The translations under genes and the position numbers were made by a program. A stretch of 64,000 nucleotides of DNA from Ascaphus truei (Eukaryota > Chordata > Amphibia > Anura > Ascaphidae), in NCBI GenBank assembly GCA_036426205.1, contig CM071568.1, forward strand, positions 227,672,777-227,736,776, in the 5' to 3' direction. Positions within the stretch are counted from its first letter, which is position 1. Each line of letters opens with the position of its first letter. This document shows positions 45,826 through 55,752 of this stretch, one piece after another. The notes below the pieces were generated by a model. It made no database searches. It had not been told where the DNA came from and saw only the letters and a list, made by a program, of their open reading frames with translations.

Positions 45826-46269
45826 CAAACACTATTCTAAGTCATTTTAAAAATCATTGTATATAATTTAACATTTATATTATTTTCTTTTTTAATTAGT
45901 ATACATAGTTTATACAACACAGGATAGCAAGGTGATAATTTATCTATAATATTTTGGGTACAATGGGACAGTTCAAGCATATTTTTGAGAGTTCATATCA
46001 TATCAAAATTTTTTAGTAGCTTTAATAGCAGACTTACAGCTGTAAGTCTACTATTACAGCTACTAAACAATGTTGATACTACGCGTGTGTTGGCAAGTTG
46101 TTTGTGAGTGCGGCGGGGATACACTGAATTTCTTCAATGTTACATGGAACAGCAGGTCACTGTTTTTCTCCTCCTTGCACCACTTAATGTTTGTAACAGA
46201 AAAAGGATACCTGAAGATCTGGCGAGTGCCTGAAATACGCACGTTTGTCATTAACCATATTTAATGTTA
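45826..46269. repeat. Intron sequence with a 57 bp hairpin
   Basis: 46012-46068 is a near-perfect inverted repeat (TTTAGTAGCTTTAATAGC, central CTTACAGCTGTAAG, GTAGCTAAT-like return with few mismatches). The rest is AT-rich and non-coding. Confidence 0.65.
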
Positions 46270-46530
46270 GATCACTTACTAGCTTCCTCCTGCTGCAGGT
46301 CAGACGTGTCTATTAGATTGGGCAGTGAAATCACTTCCATCGTCCGGCATTCATGTAGGTCTAGAGTGAGTTGTTGAGGTGGACCGCCTCCTATCCTTCT
46401 TGCAGTCTTTGTATAATCAGAAGTTTTTTTTATTTATTTCCTTTTGCTATCTGCCCATTTCTTCTTCCGCACATCGGTTGTTCTCAAAGCATGGCCCAGA
46501 GCATTTATTGCCTCCATGATATTCCTTCAT
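46270..46530 (-). pseudogene. Harbinger Myb-like protein fragment
   Basis: The minus frame reads EAINALGHALRTTDV, RKKKWADSKRK, a stop, then KTARRIGGGPPQQLTL and LHECRTMEVISLP. KKW-D-KRK is helix 3 of the Myb/trihelix domain and GGGPP--LT---E is the conserved linker after it in PIF/Harbinger accessory proteins. One stop and the loss of both ends make it a fossil. It is independent of the copy at 29270 (different orientation and sequence). Confidence 0.6.
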
Positions 46531-46815
46531 ATCCCTTTTTTTTTCAGAGCTACTGGTGCAAAATGTGAATATCCATCTCCTCTGCTGTGAACCTGTGTAT
46601 CCTTATCCTATCCAGCTGCCCAGAGAGACATTTTTCCGAGTTGACATAGGTATGCGCTCGGAGCACTGAACATTTAGGACTTCTATTTATACTTAATTTG
46701 CACCGCTTGATTGTGATGTAACCCACACGCACGTTAAAAAAAAGTTCATTGATGTATTCAATGTTAACATGCATGTGCGGACTGGGCATGCACAATATAT
46801 TTTGTCATTGCGTAT

Positions 46816-47612
46816 TGTGACATAGTCCAAAGATGTTAGGCAGCTTTCTGCCCCGTTTTAGGTCAGAAAGTGCAGAAATAGTTAAAAAATGATCCATTCC
46901 ACAGCTTCACATTAACTCAGACTGGTGGATGGAAAATCCAGACCGCAGATTACAATGGGTCTAGTTCTCCCTCACCTGCTCTCCTAATCACTAACACAGG
47001 TATTTAGAACAGAGAGGTTTGCATTTCACTCTCTCTCCTTAGAGCCTGGAGGCTGGGGGTATCGCTGCTCCCCGGAATCCAGTTCGGGGTGGACGGCCCC
47101 TCCAAGAATCACAGTACCAGAGGATTTGCCTGGACACTTGGGACCGTGTTCCCACCACGAACAGATAAGACAAAACAAATGTTTATTGCTGTTGCTAAAA
47201 GACTGTGCTGTATCTAATGACCCTAAATGAGAGGGCATTGTTTTAAGCTGGGGAACCAGGTTAGTTGGCCCAGTTAGTTCGCAGTTAGAGGCTGATTCTG
47301 ATGTGTAGTTAATTCCCTGAAAGGGATAGGATTTCTTTATATGATTTGGTTTTTATTTCTTAAAAGTGACACTGTGTGAAATGCAATGACACTGATATAA
47401 GTGAACCACTGAATGAAAATGTCTGAGTGCCTCTAACCTACACATGTTAAAGCTGCAGTACCTTACTTGGATGAAAATAAAGTAGGCAGAAGCCTGACTT
47501 AAGCAACGTAATACTTTGCATGTTCCTGTTTGTTGTATAATTAACCCTAGAAGACTGTATCGGGAAGAACCCAGACAGACGTCAGCGCTACAAAAGAGGG
47601 GCGTTTGTCACA
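46816..47612. mobile_element. Probable solo LTR with 4 bp target duplication
   Basis: The ends are TGTGACATAG and GTTTGTCACA, inverted for 7 bp (TGTGACA). GTAT flanks both sides (46812-46815, 47613-47616). AATAAA lies at 47476-47481, followed by a GCCTGAC region, which suggests plus orientation. Length 797 bp. No internal region is present. A 4 bp duplication fits some endogenous retrovirus groups and BEL-type elements. Confidence 0.6.
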
Positions 47613-47616
47613 GTAT

Positions 47617-48686
47617 GTATAGAACTGTGGTTTAACACATATGTGCTTTAGAAGATGTTAACATGCATCTGCTCTAATATGTTTAATGCACATACACTTG
47701 ACAGTTTCTTAATGGGCTGTTAAGCGTATGCTAATGTGATTACTAATGGACATTTTTTTTTCTTCATAAAATTAGCTTTGTGGATTTGTGTTAAGATCAG
47801 GGAAATTAACGTCTGTTGGTGATTTTGGTAACGGACCGTCAGGAGCCCTGCCTTAATATAGTTCTGTCTGTGGATCTGGCCTTAAGAAGTTAAACCAATA
47901 CAATAATAAGGAAATTATGTGAACAAAACCTGTGTTAAATGTGTACAAACAATATATCTTACAAGTATGTCGAATCCAATACTAAAACTCAAGAGTAATG
48001 GTGAAAAATATGAAATGACGTATCCATTGTCCCAAGTGTCGGTAGCAGTGAGCCCAGAAGACCCACACTAAACTCTGATGATAACAAAAGTAGCAACATT
48101 GTGTGAAAGCATGAAACTTCAATAAAGTGCTATCTTATGTGAACCAATTGCCAGTACCTCTCAGTACTGTGAGGATTGAATGCCACTCAAATGAATGCCC
48201 TCAATCTAAATTAAAAAGAAACTAAAACCTAATAGAAAGTAATCAAAAGACTAAACTATCTTCACTGCAACTACTGTACAATTCCCCATTGCAGTAATAA
48301 CCCTAAACTGCATCCAATTACTAACATAATCTCTTCCCCCCTCTCTTTCCCTCCCCCCCCCCCCCCCCCTCTCCCCCCCCCCCCCCCTGCTATTGCCATG
48401 TCGGCACAGTTTATTAAAAGTATACCTTCCAAAAGCATCATTTTAGTTGTGCTACTTGTTAGTGGGTGACATTACTGTACATTACTTAATTATTTTAATG
48501 TTAATTAGAGAAAGAAGACAAACAGAAATGTATATTGTAAATACAGCCATGCACTGTTGGTGATCAGTGCAGTTTGACATCAATAATTAAAATACATGCC
48601 AGGTTCACAAGACCCACACTGCACAGCAGTATTCATAAGGATTCTGCAGCGCTCAGTTAGCTGAACGTAACCTGCCGCCTACTCAC
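47617..48686. other. Intron sequence with a poly-C tract
   Basis: No gene seen. 48342-48388 is a C-rich run (about 18 C, TCT, 14 C). Confidence 0.6.
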
Positions 48687-48813
48687 CAAATGTCGGACTT
48701 TGAGTCATATCCCTGATGTTTCAAGGCTTCAGGGCTCATATAGTAAGGGGTCCCAGTGAACGTTGTTGCCAGGTCACATGACCCCATCAAGAGACGAGAA
48801 ACCCCCAAATCCC
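48687..48813 (-). CDS. NEK11: NEK11-like kinase exon (activation segment)
   Basis: A 127 bp exon with acceptor CTTCCAG (AG at 48814-48815) and donor GTGAGT (48681-48686). It starts with two bases finishing a Gly codon (G|GG) and ends TG|, whose Trp codon is finished by exon 17365-17514. It encodes DLGVSRLLMGSCDLATT, GTPYYMSPEALKHQGYD and SKSDI: the metal-binding D-x-G motif, the activation loop and the APE-type anchor (SPE). The metal-binding motif reads DLG where most kinases have DFG; DLG is known in NEK6 and NEK7. The frame is open and the phases fit on both sides, so the exon looks functional. The following intron is 31 kb and holds A1. Confidence 0.95.
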
Positions 48814-49567
48814 CTGGAAGCATTTGGAACAAATAATTAATAAATGTCCTTTGGCAATCTGGCTATGCTTATGTACAGCACAATATCTGTCAGCATAACT
48901 TACTTTCAAATTAAATATTACATAAACTACAGTAATAATGGCCAGTGTTTCTTTGCTACTTTTATTTCTATTAGATATGTATCACAATTTTTTAACTCAT
49001 TAAAAAAATGACATTACAATTCCTACCTTAAAATTTCCGCAACACCAATATCTATGGTTGGGTAACAAGCTCTGCACATAACATGAATTCTGTATCAGTT
49101 TTATTTCTGTTTTCAAAATGAACCTTTTGAAGTAAAATATATTTAGCAATTTTAGATCTCTGTTGCCCACTTGTGTCATCTTAGAATTCTGCAGAGATAT
49201 AATGGGATGTACAGTATAATCTGTGTCTCGGGCTTTGTCTTTTTATCATTTGCCCTGTATAATAAAAATCAGCCACTTCTGCAATGAAATAAATATCCCT
49301 GATTAATATGTATATATCAAATGCAAGGAGCTTGTTTAATAAACTTTCTACATTAGATTAGCAAAATGCTTACATTTGACTCAGCAGCAAGAAGAAAACA
49401 AAAACAATGTTCAAAGTGCATTTAAAAAGCATTTTTCTGGGGCTAAATATGTATCCAGCTTTGTCATTTGGTAAACTCTGTTATGTAATGTTTTGTTGAT
49501 TCTTGTGAACAAATGGCAGTGATATTTTTATTGGTTACATTTCATAGTTTGAAAACATTTGCATGCA
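48814..49567. other. Intron sequence, no gene seen
   Basis: AT-rich intron; no conserved frame or bounded repeat. Confidence 0.5.
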
Positions 49568-49700
49568 TTAAAGCAGCAGTCCAAGCTGCCGGTTTAAAAA
49601 CATTTTTTAAATCCCTTTAAAATGTGCATCAATACAATTCACACAATTATAAGTAATTATTATTTTTCTCTATTATTGTCCCCAATATGATGGTGATAAA
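49568..49700. mobile_element. Left end of a TTAA-target MITE
   Basis: It starts TTAAAGCAGCAGTCCAAG, and shares ATGTGCATCAATACAATTCA with 13908-13930. The right end was not found. Confidence 0.5.
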
Positions 49701-50507
49701 TCAGAATTTGTTGTCACTGCATTTTCTCCCTCTTTTCTGATTCAAGAAGATTTAAATAAAGATATACATAAATTGAAGAATATCCTCCAATATGAGAAAT
49801 TGAACAAATATATGGTACATTGTTTAGCTGATATCCTGCAAATGTAATTTCATGACAATAGGAGGAGATGTTTTGACACCTAGAATAAAAACATATCAGG
49901 TTATAGTTAATATCAAATATCTTTATATATTGTCTTTTAATACTTGTGCATTTTTCTGTCATATTCAGAGCTATTTTTTCTGTTTTTTTATTTTTCTTTG
50001 TTTACAAATACTACTAGGGAACATATAACTTTTTGTCTACATATGAGAATAAGCTCTGTGTATATGTGTATGTTACATAGTTACATAGTAGATGAGGTTG
50101 AAAAAAGGTTGAAAAAAGACATAGGTCCATCAAGTTCAACCTATGCTAAATTTAAACAACAGATACTTTATCCTATATCTATACTTACTTATTGATCCAG
50201 AGGAAGGCAAACAAAAAAACCCCAGTGTCATATCATCCAATAATATCTCATAAGGGGAAAAATAAATTCCTTCCTGACTCCAAGAATTGGCAATCGGATT
50301 AATCCCTGGATCAACATCCTTCACAGTATACTTATTTGGTATATCCCTGTATACCTTTCCCATCTAAAAAGATGTCCAACCTTTTTTTGAACAAATCTAT
50401 TGTATCTGCCATCACAGTCTCCATGGGTAATAAATTCCACATTTTAACTGCCCTTACTGTAAAGAACCCTTTCCTTTGTTGCTGGTGAAATCTCCTTTCC
50501 TCCAACC

Positions 50508-50911
50508 TTAAGGGATGGCCCGAGTCCTTTGTACTGCCCGTAGGATGAATAGTTCTTTTGAAAGCTCCTTGTATTGTCCCCGAATATATTTGTATATAGT
50601 TATCATATCCCCTCTTAGACGCCTCTTTTCCAATGTAAATAAATCTAATTTAGCTAGCCTCTCCTCATAAGTTATATTGTCCATCCCCTTTATTAATTTG
50701 GTGGCTCTTCTCTGCACTCTCTCTAGTTCCATAATTTCTTTTCTTAGGATTGGTGCCCAAAATTGTACTCCATATTCAAGGTGTGGTCTTACTAATGCTT
50801 TGTAAAGGTGCATAATTATGTTTACTTCCCTTCCATCCATTGCCCGTTTAATGCAAGATAAGATCTTGTTTGCCTTTGCAGCTACTGCATGACTTTGGGC
50901 ACTATTGCTAA
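50508..50911 (-). pseudogene. CR1 ORF2 C-terminal part
   Basis: Open minus frame with AAKANKILSCIKRAMDGRE, LYKALVRPHLEYGVQFWAP, LERVQRRATKLI, YEERLAKLDLFTLEKRRLRG and DMITIYKYIRG. These are the conserved C-terminal blocks of CR1 ORF2, downstream of the RT catalytic motifs. The frame ends at 50508. Confidence 0.88.
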
Positions 50912-51308
50912 GCCTGTGTGAGGATTCGGAGGTCATGATGGCCGCAGCGTGACCTCCCCTCACCTCTTGTTGCGCCCGCTGCTGCAGGGCGTCCCCCTCG
51001 CCGGTCCCGTCCGGTCCCCGTGGTTGAGGGACTCCCTCCTCGTCCCGGCGGGCGGCCGCTGTTCTGCAGGCGGCTGGGGCTATGGCGGCCGCTGCTGCTC
51101 ATGGGCACGCACTCCCCCTTGTTACGGAGCGCGCGCCAGATCAAGTTAATTTATTCACTGCTCCTGCAGTGAGGCCTCGCCCCAACTCACACACAGCCTA
51201 CAATCATGCCCTAAAAGTGCTCACCTGCATTCTTCTCTAGGCAGCCTATCCAGGACAGCTCCATGCACTCCTCCAGGTCTGCCTCCTCTTCCTATTCGCC
51301 AGCCGCAC

Positions 51309-51349
51309 TATATAATGCCTGTCTTGCCATTCCCACATCGCTCGACATA
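51309..51349 (+). promoter_or_regulatory. A2 core promoter and self-primer sequence
   Basis: TATATAA (51309-51315) is 31 bases upstream of GCTCGACATA (51340-51349), which is the exact reverse complement of TATGTCGAGC at the primer site 52207-52216. The 3' LTR version differs by one base (ACTCGACATA). Confidence 0.78.
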
Positions 51350-51640
51350 GTCTCTCCTTATGGGTGTCTAGTCTGGCTCTCTCCTTTGTCTTCGTTTATT
51401 CAGGTGACGGCCCGGCTTGGCGTACTTCACTCTGTGGCTCCGGACCCCGGCTCCCACTTGACCTTACTGCTTCTCTCGCCCCTCGACCTCAGCTTGGACC
51501 CCTAACCTCTGGACCTCTCCTCTCCCTGACCATGGCTAACGGCAATGACTACGTCTCTTCTTGTACCGGTAAGTATTGCTTCAGCTATTACCACCTGGCC
51601 TGGCAACGCCAAACCACCACACTCCGGACACACTGCGGGT

Positions 51641-52130
51641 AAACAGAAATAAACTGTGCGCTACTATCTATCTCCTTATTATAATTGAATACAGTGCAGT
51701 GACTAAACCATATATAAATAAAGTAAACCACAATACCACAGTGAATAAGTGATTAGATAATTAAATTATAACATAACCGTGTGGTTGATATGGGCGTCTG
51801 CTGCTATAAACATTAGGGGTGGCTCAGCACCCCACACACTAAGAAATGGAAACAAAAAGAAAACAGCGCACAACGCCAAATAGTGAAGTAAGTAATAGAA
51901 TGTATTACAATATTAAAGGGGTAATAAATCTGCGTACATCAGATAGAAATAACATGTGCATTTAGTGCATATCACACTGGTTACCACTCTGTAGCTGTAA
52001 AACAGGACGGTCTGGCACTCAGCTGTCTCTGCAGGAGCCTCTATGATGGTTCTGGGGCATGGGATCCTTCATGCACTCCTCACACAGCAGGACGCTGCTC
52101 ACAAGGGGATTCCTTTCAAGCAGCCTTCAA
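51641..52130. mobile_element. 490 bp insertion in the A2 5' LTR
   Basis: Absent from the 3' LTR and flanked by a 6 bp direct repeat GCGGGT (51635-51640, 52131-52136). It contains AAAAAGAAAACAGCGCAC near 51855, similar to the repeat end at 13500, so a Penelope-like or related retroposon fragment is likely. No coding sequence. Confidence 0.65.
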
Positions 52131-52206
52131 GCGGGTGCATGCACATATACGTCCCCACCTCAGTATAAGGGACGGGTCTGGTCTGAGGGCAGCACTGGCG
52201 TAATAT

Positions 52207-52216
52207 TATGTCGAGC
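52207..52216 (+). other. A2 primer-binding site overlapping the gag start codon
   Basis: TATGTCGAGC, one base after the 5' LTR, contains the gag ATG (52208) and pairs over 10 of 10 bases with the LTR sequence at 51340-51349. The sequence differs from A1 while the pairing is kept. Confidence 0.82.
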
Positions 52217-53142
52217 CCACAAGACGCAGACCAGACTGATCCGGCTTCTATGATGATGGCCATGTATCAACAAATCCAGGCCTTAACAGATCAGATGGCT
52301 CTCCTCTCTCAACAGGTACAGGCCCTGTCATTTCAGGCACCACCTGTGGCCGCACCGCGGGCACAGGCAGAACCGGTATCCGCCGCGACCCCATGCCCGA
52401 AGATTCCGGCACCTAAGCAGGGGATCCGCACGCCTGTCGTGGTTTTGTCAATCAATGCGAGATGCAGTTTGAGATGGCCCCGCAGCAATATTACACTGGT
52501 CGTAAGAAGGTGGCATATGTTTACAGCCTACTCACAGGCAATGCGCTGGCATGGGCCTCTCCGATTTGGGAACTACGTCCCGAAATCAACCGAGATTAAA
52601 CAGCCTTTAGACGAGACTTTCGACAGGTATTCGATACCCCTGCACGCCAAGAAACTGCCTCTGACTCTTTGCTTCAGCTTTCACAGGGATGACGGTCCGT
52701 GACCCAGTTCACCTTGGAGTTCAGGACCATTGCAGCTGAGACACGATGGGACCAGGAGGCCTTAGTCTCAGTCTTCTGGCGAGGCTTATCGGATTTTGTG
52801 AAGGACGAACTCGCCTCACAACACAGGCCAGGACTTCTGGAGGAACTCATCTCCCAAGCCATTCGAGTGGATCTGCGTCTTCAGGTACGCCTCGCTCAGC
52901 GCCAGCACCCACGATTTATGCCCTTCCGTGCCCCTATTCCCAGGTTCTCTTCATCCACCGGACCTGTCTCCTCCCCACTGCCCGCTCTGGAGGCTCCGGA
53001 GCCAATGCAACTAGGAGTCCAGCATCCTCGGGCACCGATACGACAATTTCGCCAAGCCGGTGGGTTATGTTACTACTGCGGATCTTCTGAACATCTGGTC
53101 CGCGAATGTCCACTACGTCCGGGAAACGAGCAGGCCCAGTGA
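52208..53142 (+). pseudogene. A2 Gag
   Basis: It starts MSSPQDADQTDP, followed by a short coiled coil (YQQIQALTDQMALLSQQVQA), a Pro/Ala-rich linker, a capsid region with frame changes near 52440 and 52690 (LEFRTIAAETRWDQEALVSV and FVKDELASQHRPGLLEELIS), and one CCHC knuckle CYYCGSSEHLVREC before the stop at 53142. It shapes the particle and binds the element RNA. Frameshifts disable it. Pol overlaps in the -1 frame, as in A1. Confidence 0.9.
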
Positions 53143-53646
53143 GTACGAAGGGGCTCTCCGTGGGTGCTAAATCTCCTTGTCCCCTTTCCAGGAAGGAACT
53201 TCCCAAAAAGTTGACCATTCCCGTCTCCCTCTCTGGTCCCACCTTCCGCACCTCCACAGTGGCATTTATCGATTCCAGGACAGGAGGAAATTTCGTGGAC
53301 CAGACCTTCTCTGAACAGAACCAGATTCCACTCATTAGGAAGACATCTCCCATTGCCTTGGTCGGGATCGACGGTCATCCGCTCACCCCGGCATACATCT
53401 CCTTGGAGACTTGCCCCCTCACCCTTTCTTCTCATTCCCACAAGGAGACCCTGGCCTTTGATGTTATCCATGCTCCTGGAACACCAGTCATCCTTGGCTT
53501 ACCTTGGTTGCAGAAGCACAATCCGCACATCAATTGGATTTCCCAAGATCCCATTGTCTGGAGGTCAAGGTCAGAGGAATCTTCCCCACCAGCTGTACTT
53601 CCACCTCAACTGCTGGCTAATACATCCAACCCTAAGGGAGAGTTAC

Positions 53647-54539
53647 TGTAACGCCTGTATGCCTGCAGACCTGGCCAGTCCCCAGTACTGAGGTGGGTAA
53701 GGGTATAACACGCACCCACAGCAGTGAGGGCGTGCCCGGAGTGTGGTAATGCGTTGCCGGGCCTGGTAAGAAAGGGTTAACGTATACTTGCTGAGTCCGG
53801 TGTGCCAGAGGTCGGAGAGTAATGTCCGTGTGCCAGAGTTCAAGGGTTGGAGAGGACAGCGTAGTGATGTCCGTAAACCAGAGTTCAAGGGTTGGAGAAG
53901 GCAGCGTAGTGATGGCCGTAAGCCAGGGTTCAAGGGCAGGAGAAGGCAGAGTAGTCAAATCCAAAGCAGTGTTCAAGTTCAAACCAAGGGAATCCAAACA
54001 GGGGCAGGGACAGGAACTAGCGCTGAAACAGACAAGGGAGTTAGGCATAGACACTGCACACACATGAGCTACAGGAAAGCTATGCAGAGCAATGACTAAG
54101 AGGACAGAGTGGGGTTATAAAGGAAGGGGGACCAATAGGGATGAGAGGTGGAGCAGAGGCTTGAGTGAGTGTTTGCAGGGATAGGTCTGAGAGAGCAGGG
54201 GAGGAGACAGGGAAATAATCCAGAGAGATGGCTTGTAAGCCACGGGGGGCGGCAAATAACTGGAGCGGGTGCGCGTGCTTTCTGTAAGTGTGTTATGCGC
54301 GTGCACCGCGCGTGTCACAGGGCGCAAAGGGCGCTCCGCCAGGGATACGCTCGACACCAGAGGCGGAAGGAGAGGCGGAGGAGCCAGGTAATGCAAGGGC
54401 TGGGGTGATAGAGGCACGCCGAGGAATACGGGTACCACGGAGGGTAGCGAGTGACCAGGAAAGTGCGCGCACGTTAGGAGTCGTGGGAACTGAGGTGACG
54501 GGGACACGCTGGGAAGCGTGAGTCCCCCGGACCGTTACA
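53647..54539 (-). mobile_element. Sushi-type solo LTR (A3) in A2 pol
   Basis: Perfect 5 bp duplication GTTAC (53642-53646, 54540-54544). Ends TGTAACG and CGTTACA. On the minus strand a TTTATAA box (54121-54115) lies about 29 bases upstream of GCTCTGCATA (54090-54081), the same start decamer as in A1, which sets the orientation and the family type. Three units of about 50 bp (CAGAGTTCAAGGGTTGGAGA) lie at 53815-53960. It separates protease from RT. Confidence 0.88.
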
Positions 54540-55086
54540 GTTACCCACCCCGTACGCAGATTTTCTGGATGTCTTCAGCAAGACTCAATCCGAGCTACTA
54601 CCCCCTCACAGATCTTACGATTGTCCGATAGACTTGGTACCCATATACACATTGCCCAAATCCAAATCCTATCCCCTCTCTCTGCCTGAGACGGAGGCCA
54701 TGGATGAATACATTCGCGAGAACTTGAAGCGGGGCTTTATACGGCATCCCAATTCTCCCGCGGGGGCTGGATTCTTTTTCGTTAAGAAAAAAGACGGTAC
54801 TCTCAGACCGTGTATAGACTACCGGGGTCTGAACCGCATTACGGTGAAGAACCGTTACCCACTCCCACTCATCTCTGAACTCTTCGACAGACTTCAGGGT
54901 GCTAACCTGTTTTCCAAGCTAGACTTTCGCGGGGCATATAATCTCATTCGCATCCGGGAGGGCGACGAATGGAAGACCGCCTTCAACACCCATAGCGGCC
55001 ACTAAGAATATCTCGTGATGCCCTTCGGCTTATGCAATGCCCCGGCGGTCTTTCAGGACTTTATCAACGACATCTTTCGAGATGTC

Positions 55087-55752
55087 TGTGGACGGACGTT
55101 CACAGAGGTACGCAATTAGGAGGCTTTATAATGTGAAATTATAATAAGGCTTTATTATGCCTTTTCCTTTTTATCAGGAAAACATCCAAACAAGGGGGGG
55201 GGAACAAAGCTTCCGTTCACTTGGGAGTATTTCTAGTGAAAACACTATGCAATCAATTCACATCTCCCTAGTCAAGCATTTCTCCCCAGCCCCAAACATA
55301 GCATGCAATAAGCAGATATAAGCAGTCTCTTAAGAATAAAAGTCTTATCTGTTTGTAAGCTTCTCTGCTCTCCTGGATCCGCACCCATGCGTGCACAGAA
55401 AATATCAGCATCCAGGTTTTAGAAGTCTTATTTGGTCCTTGTGGTTTGGAGGGAAAATCTTTACTGTCCCTGCTTCAGCTTCCTTGTCTTCAGGGATTGT
55501 CAGCATACAGGTTTAGAAGTTTTCCCTGTGTCTTGAAAGCAGCTCTGCTATCTTTTGGCAGAGCTCAAGGCAAGTGTGTCTCCAAGTTCAGCTCAGGTGT
55601 CAGCTAAAGAGTTCTCACTTCCTGTTTCAAAAGACAGGCTTTGTAAGCCATCTAATCAGGCAGGTGGTGTTTAGTAATTAACTACCAGAGGTTAACCACC
55701 ACACTGCTGGATTAAAGGCACATTACTGAACAGGGATAAGTCCCCTGTTACA
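55087..55752 (-). mobile_element. B-family solo LTR (B3) in A2 RT
   Basis: Perfect 5 bp duplication ATGTC (55082-55086, 55753-55757). 666 bp, same ends as B2 (TGTGGACGGACG ... CCCTGTTACA), with about 80 bp more in the middle (55440-55530). It cuts the RT just before the catalytic YLDD box. A solo LTR implies a full element that was lost by LTR recombination. Confidence 0.92.

Larger units (their letters stand above)
50917..52205 (+). repeat. A2 5' LTR
   Basis: It starts TGTGAGGATTCGG and ends GCACTGGCGTAATA (the expected CA end is mutated to TA). It carries a 490 bp insertion at 51641-52130; without it, about 793 bp against 795 bp for the 3' LTR. TATATAA at 51309-51315 and GCTCGACATA at 51340-51349 mark the promoter and the transcript start. 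Confidence 0.92.

Noticed and set aside
53643..54067. Repeat-containing frames of 81-143 codons in 53643-54067
   Set aside because: They come from about 50 bp tandem units inside the A3 solo LTR.
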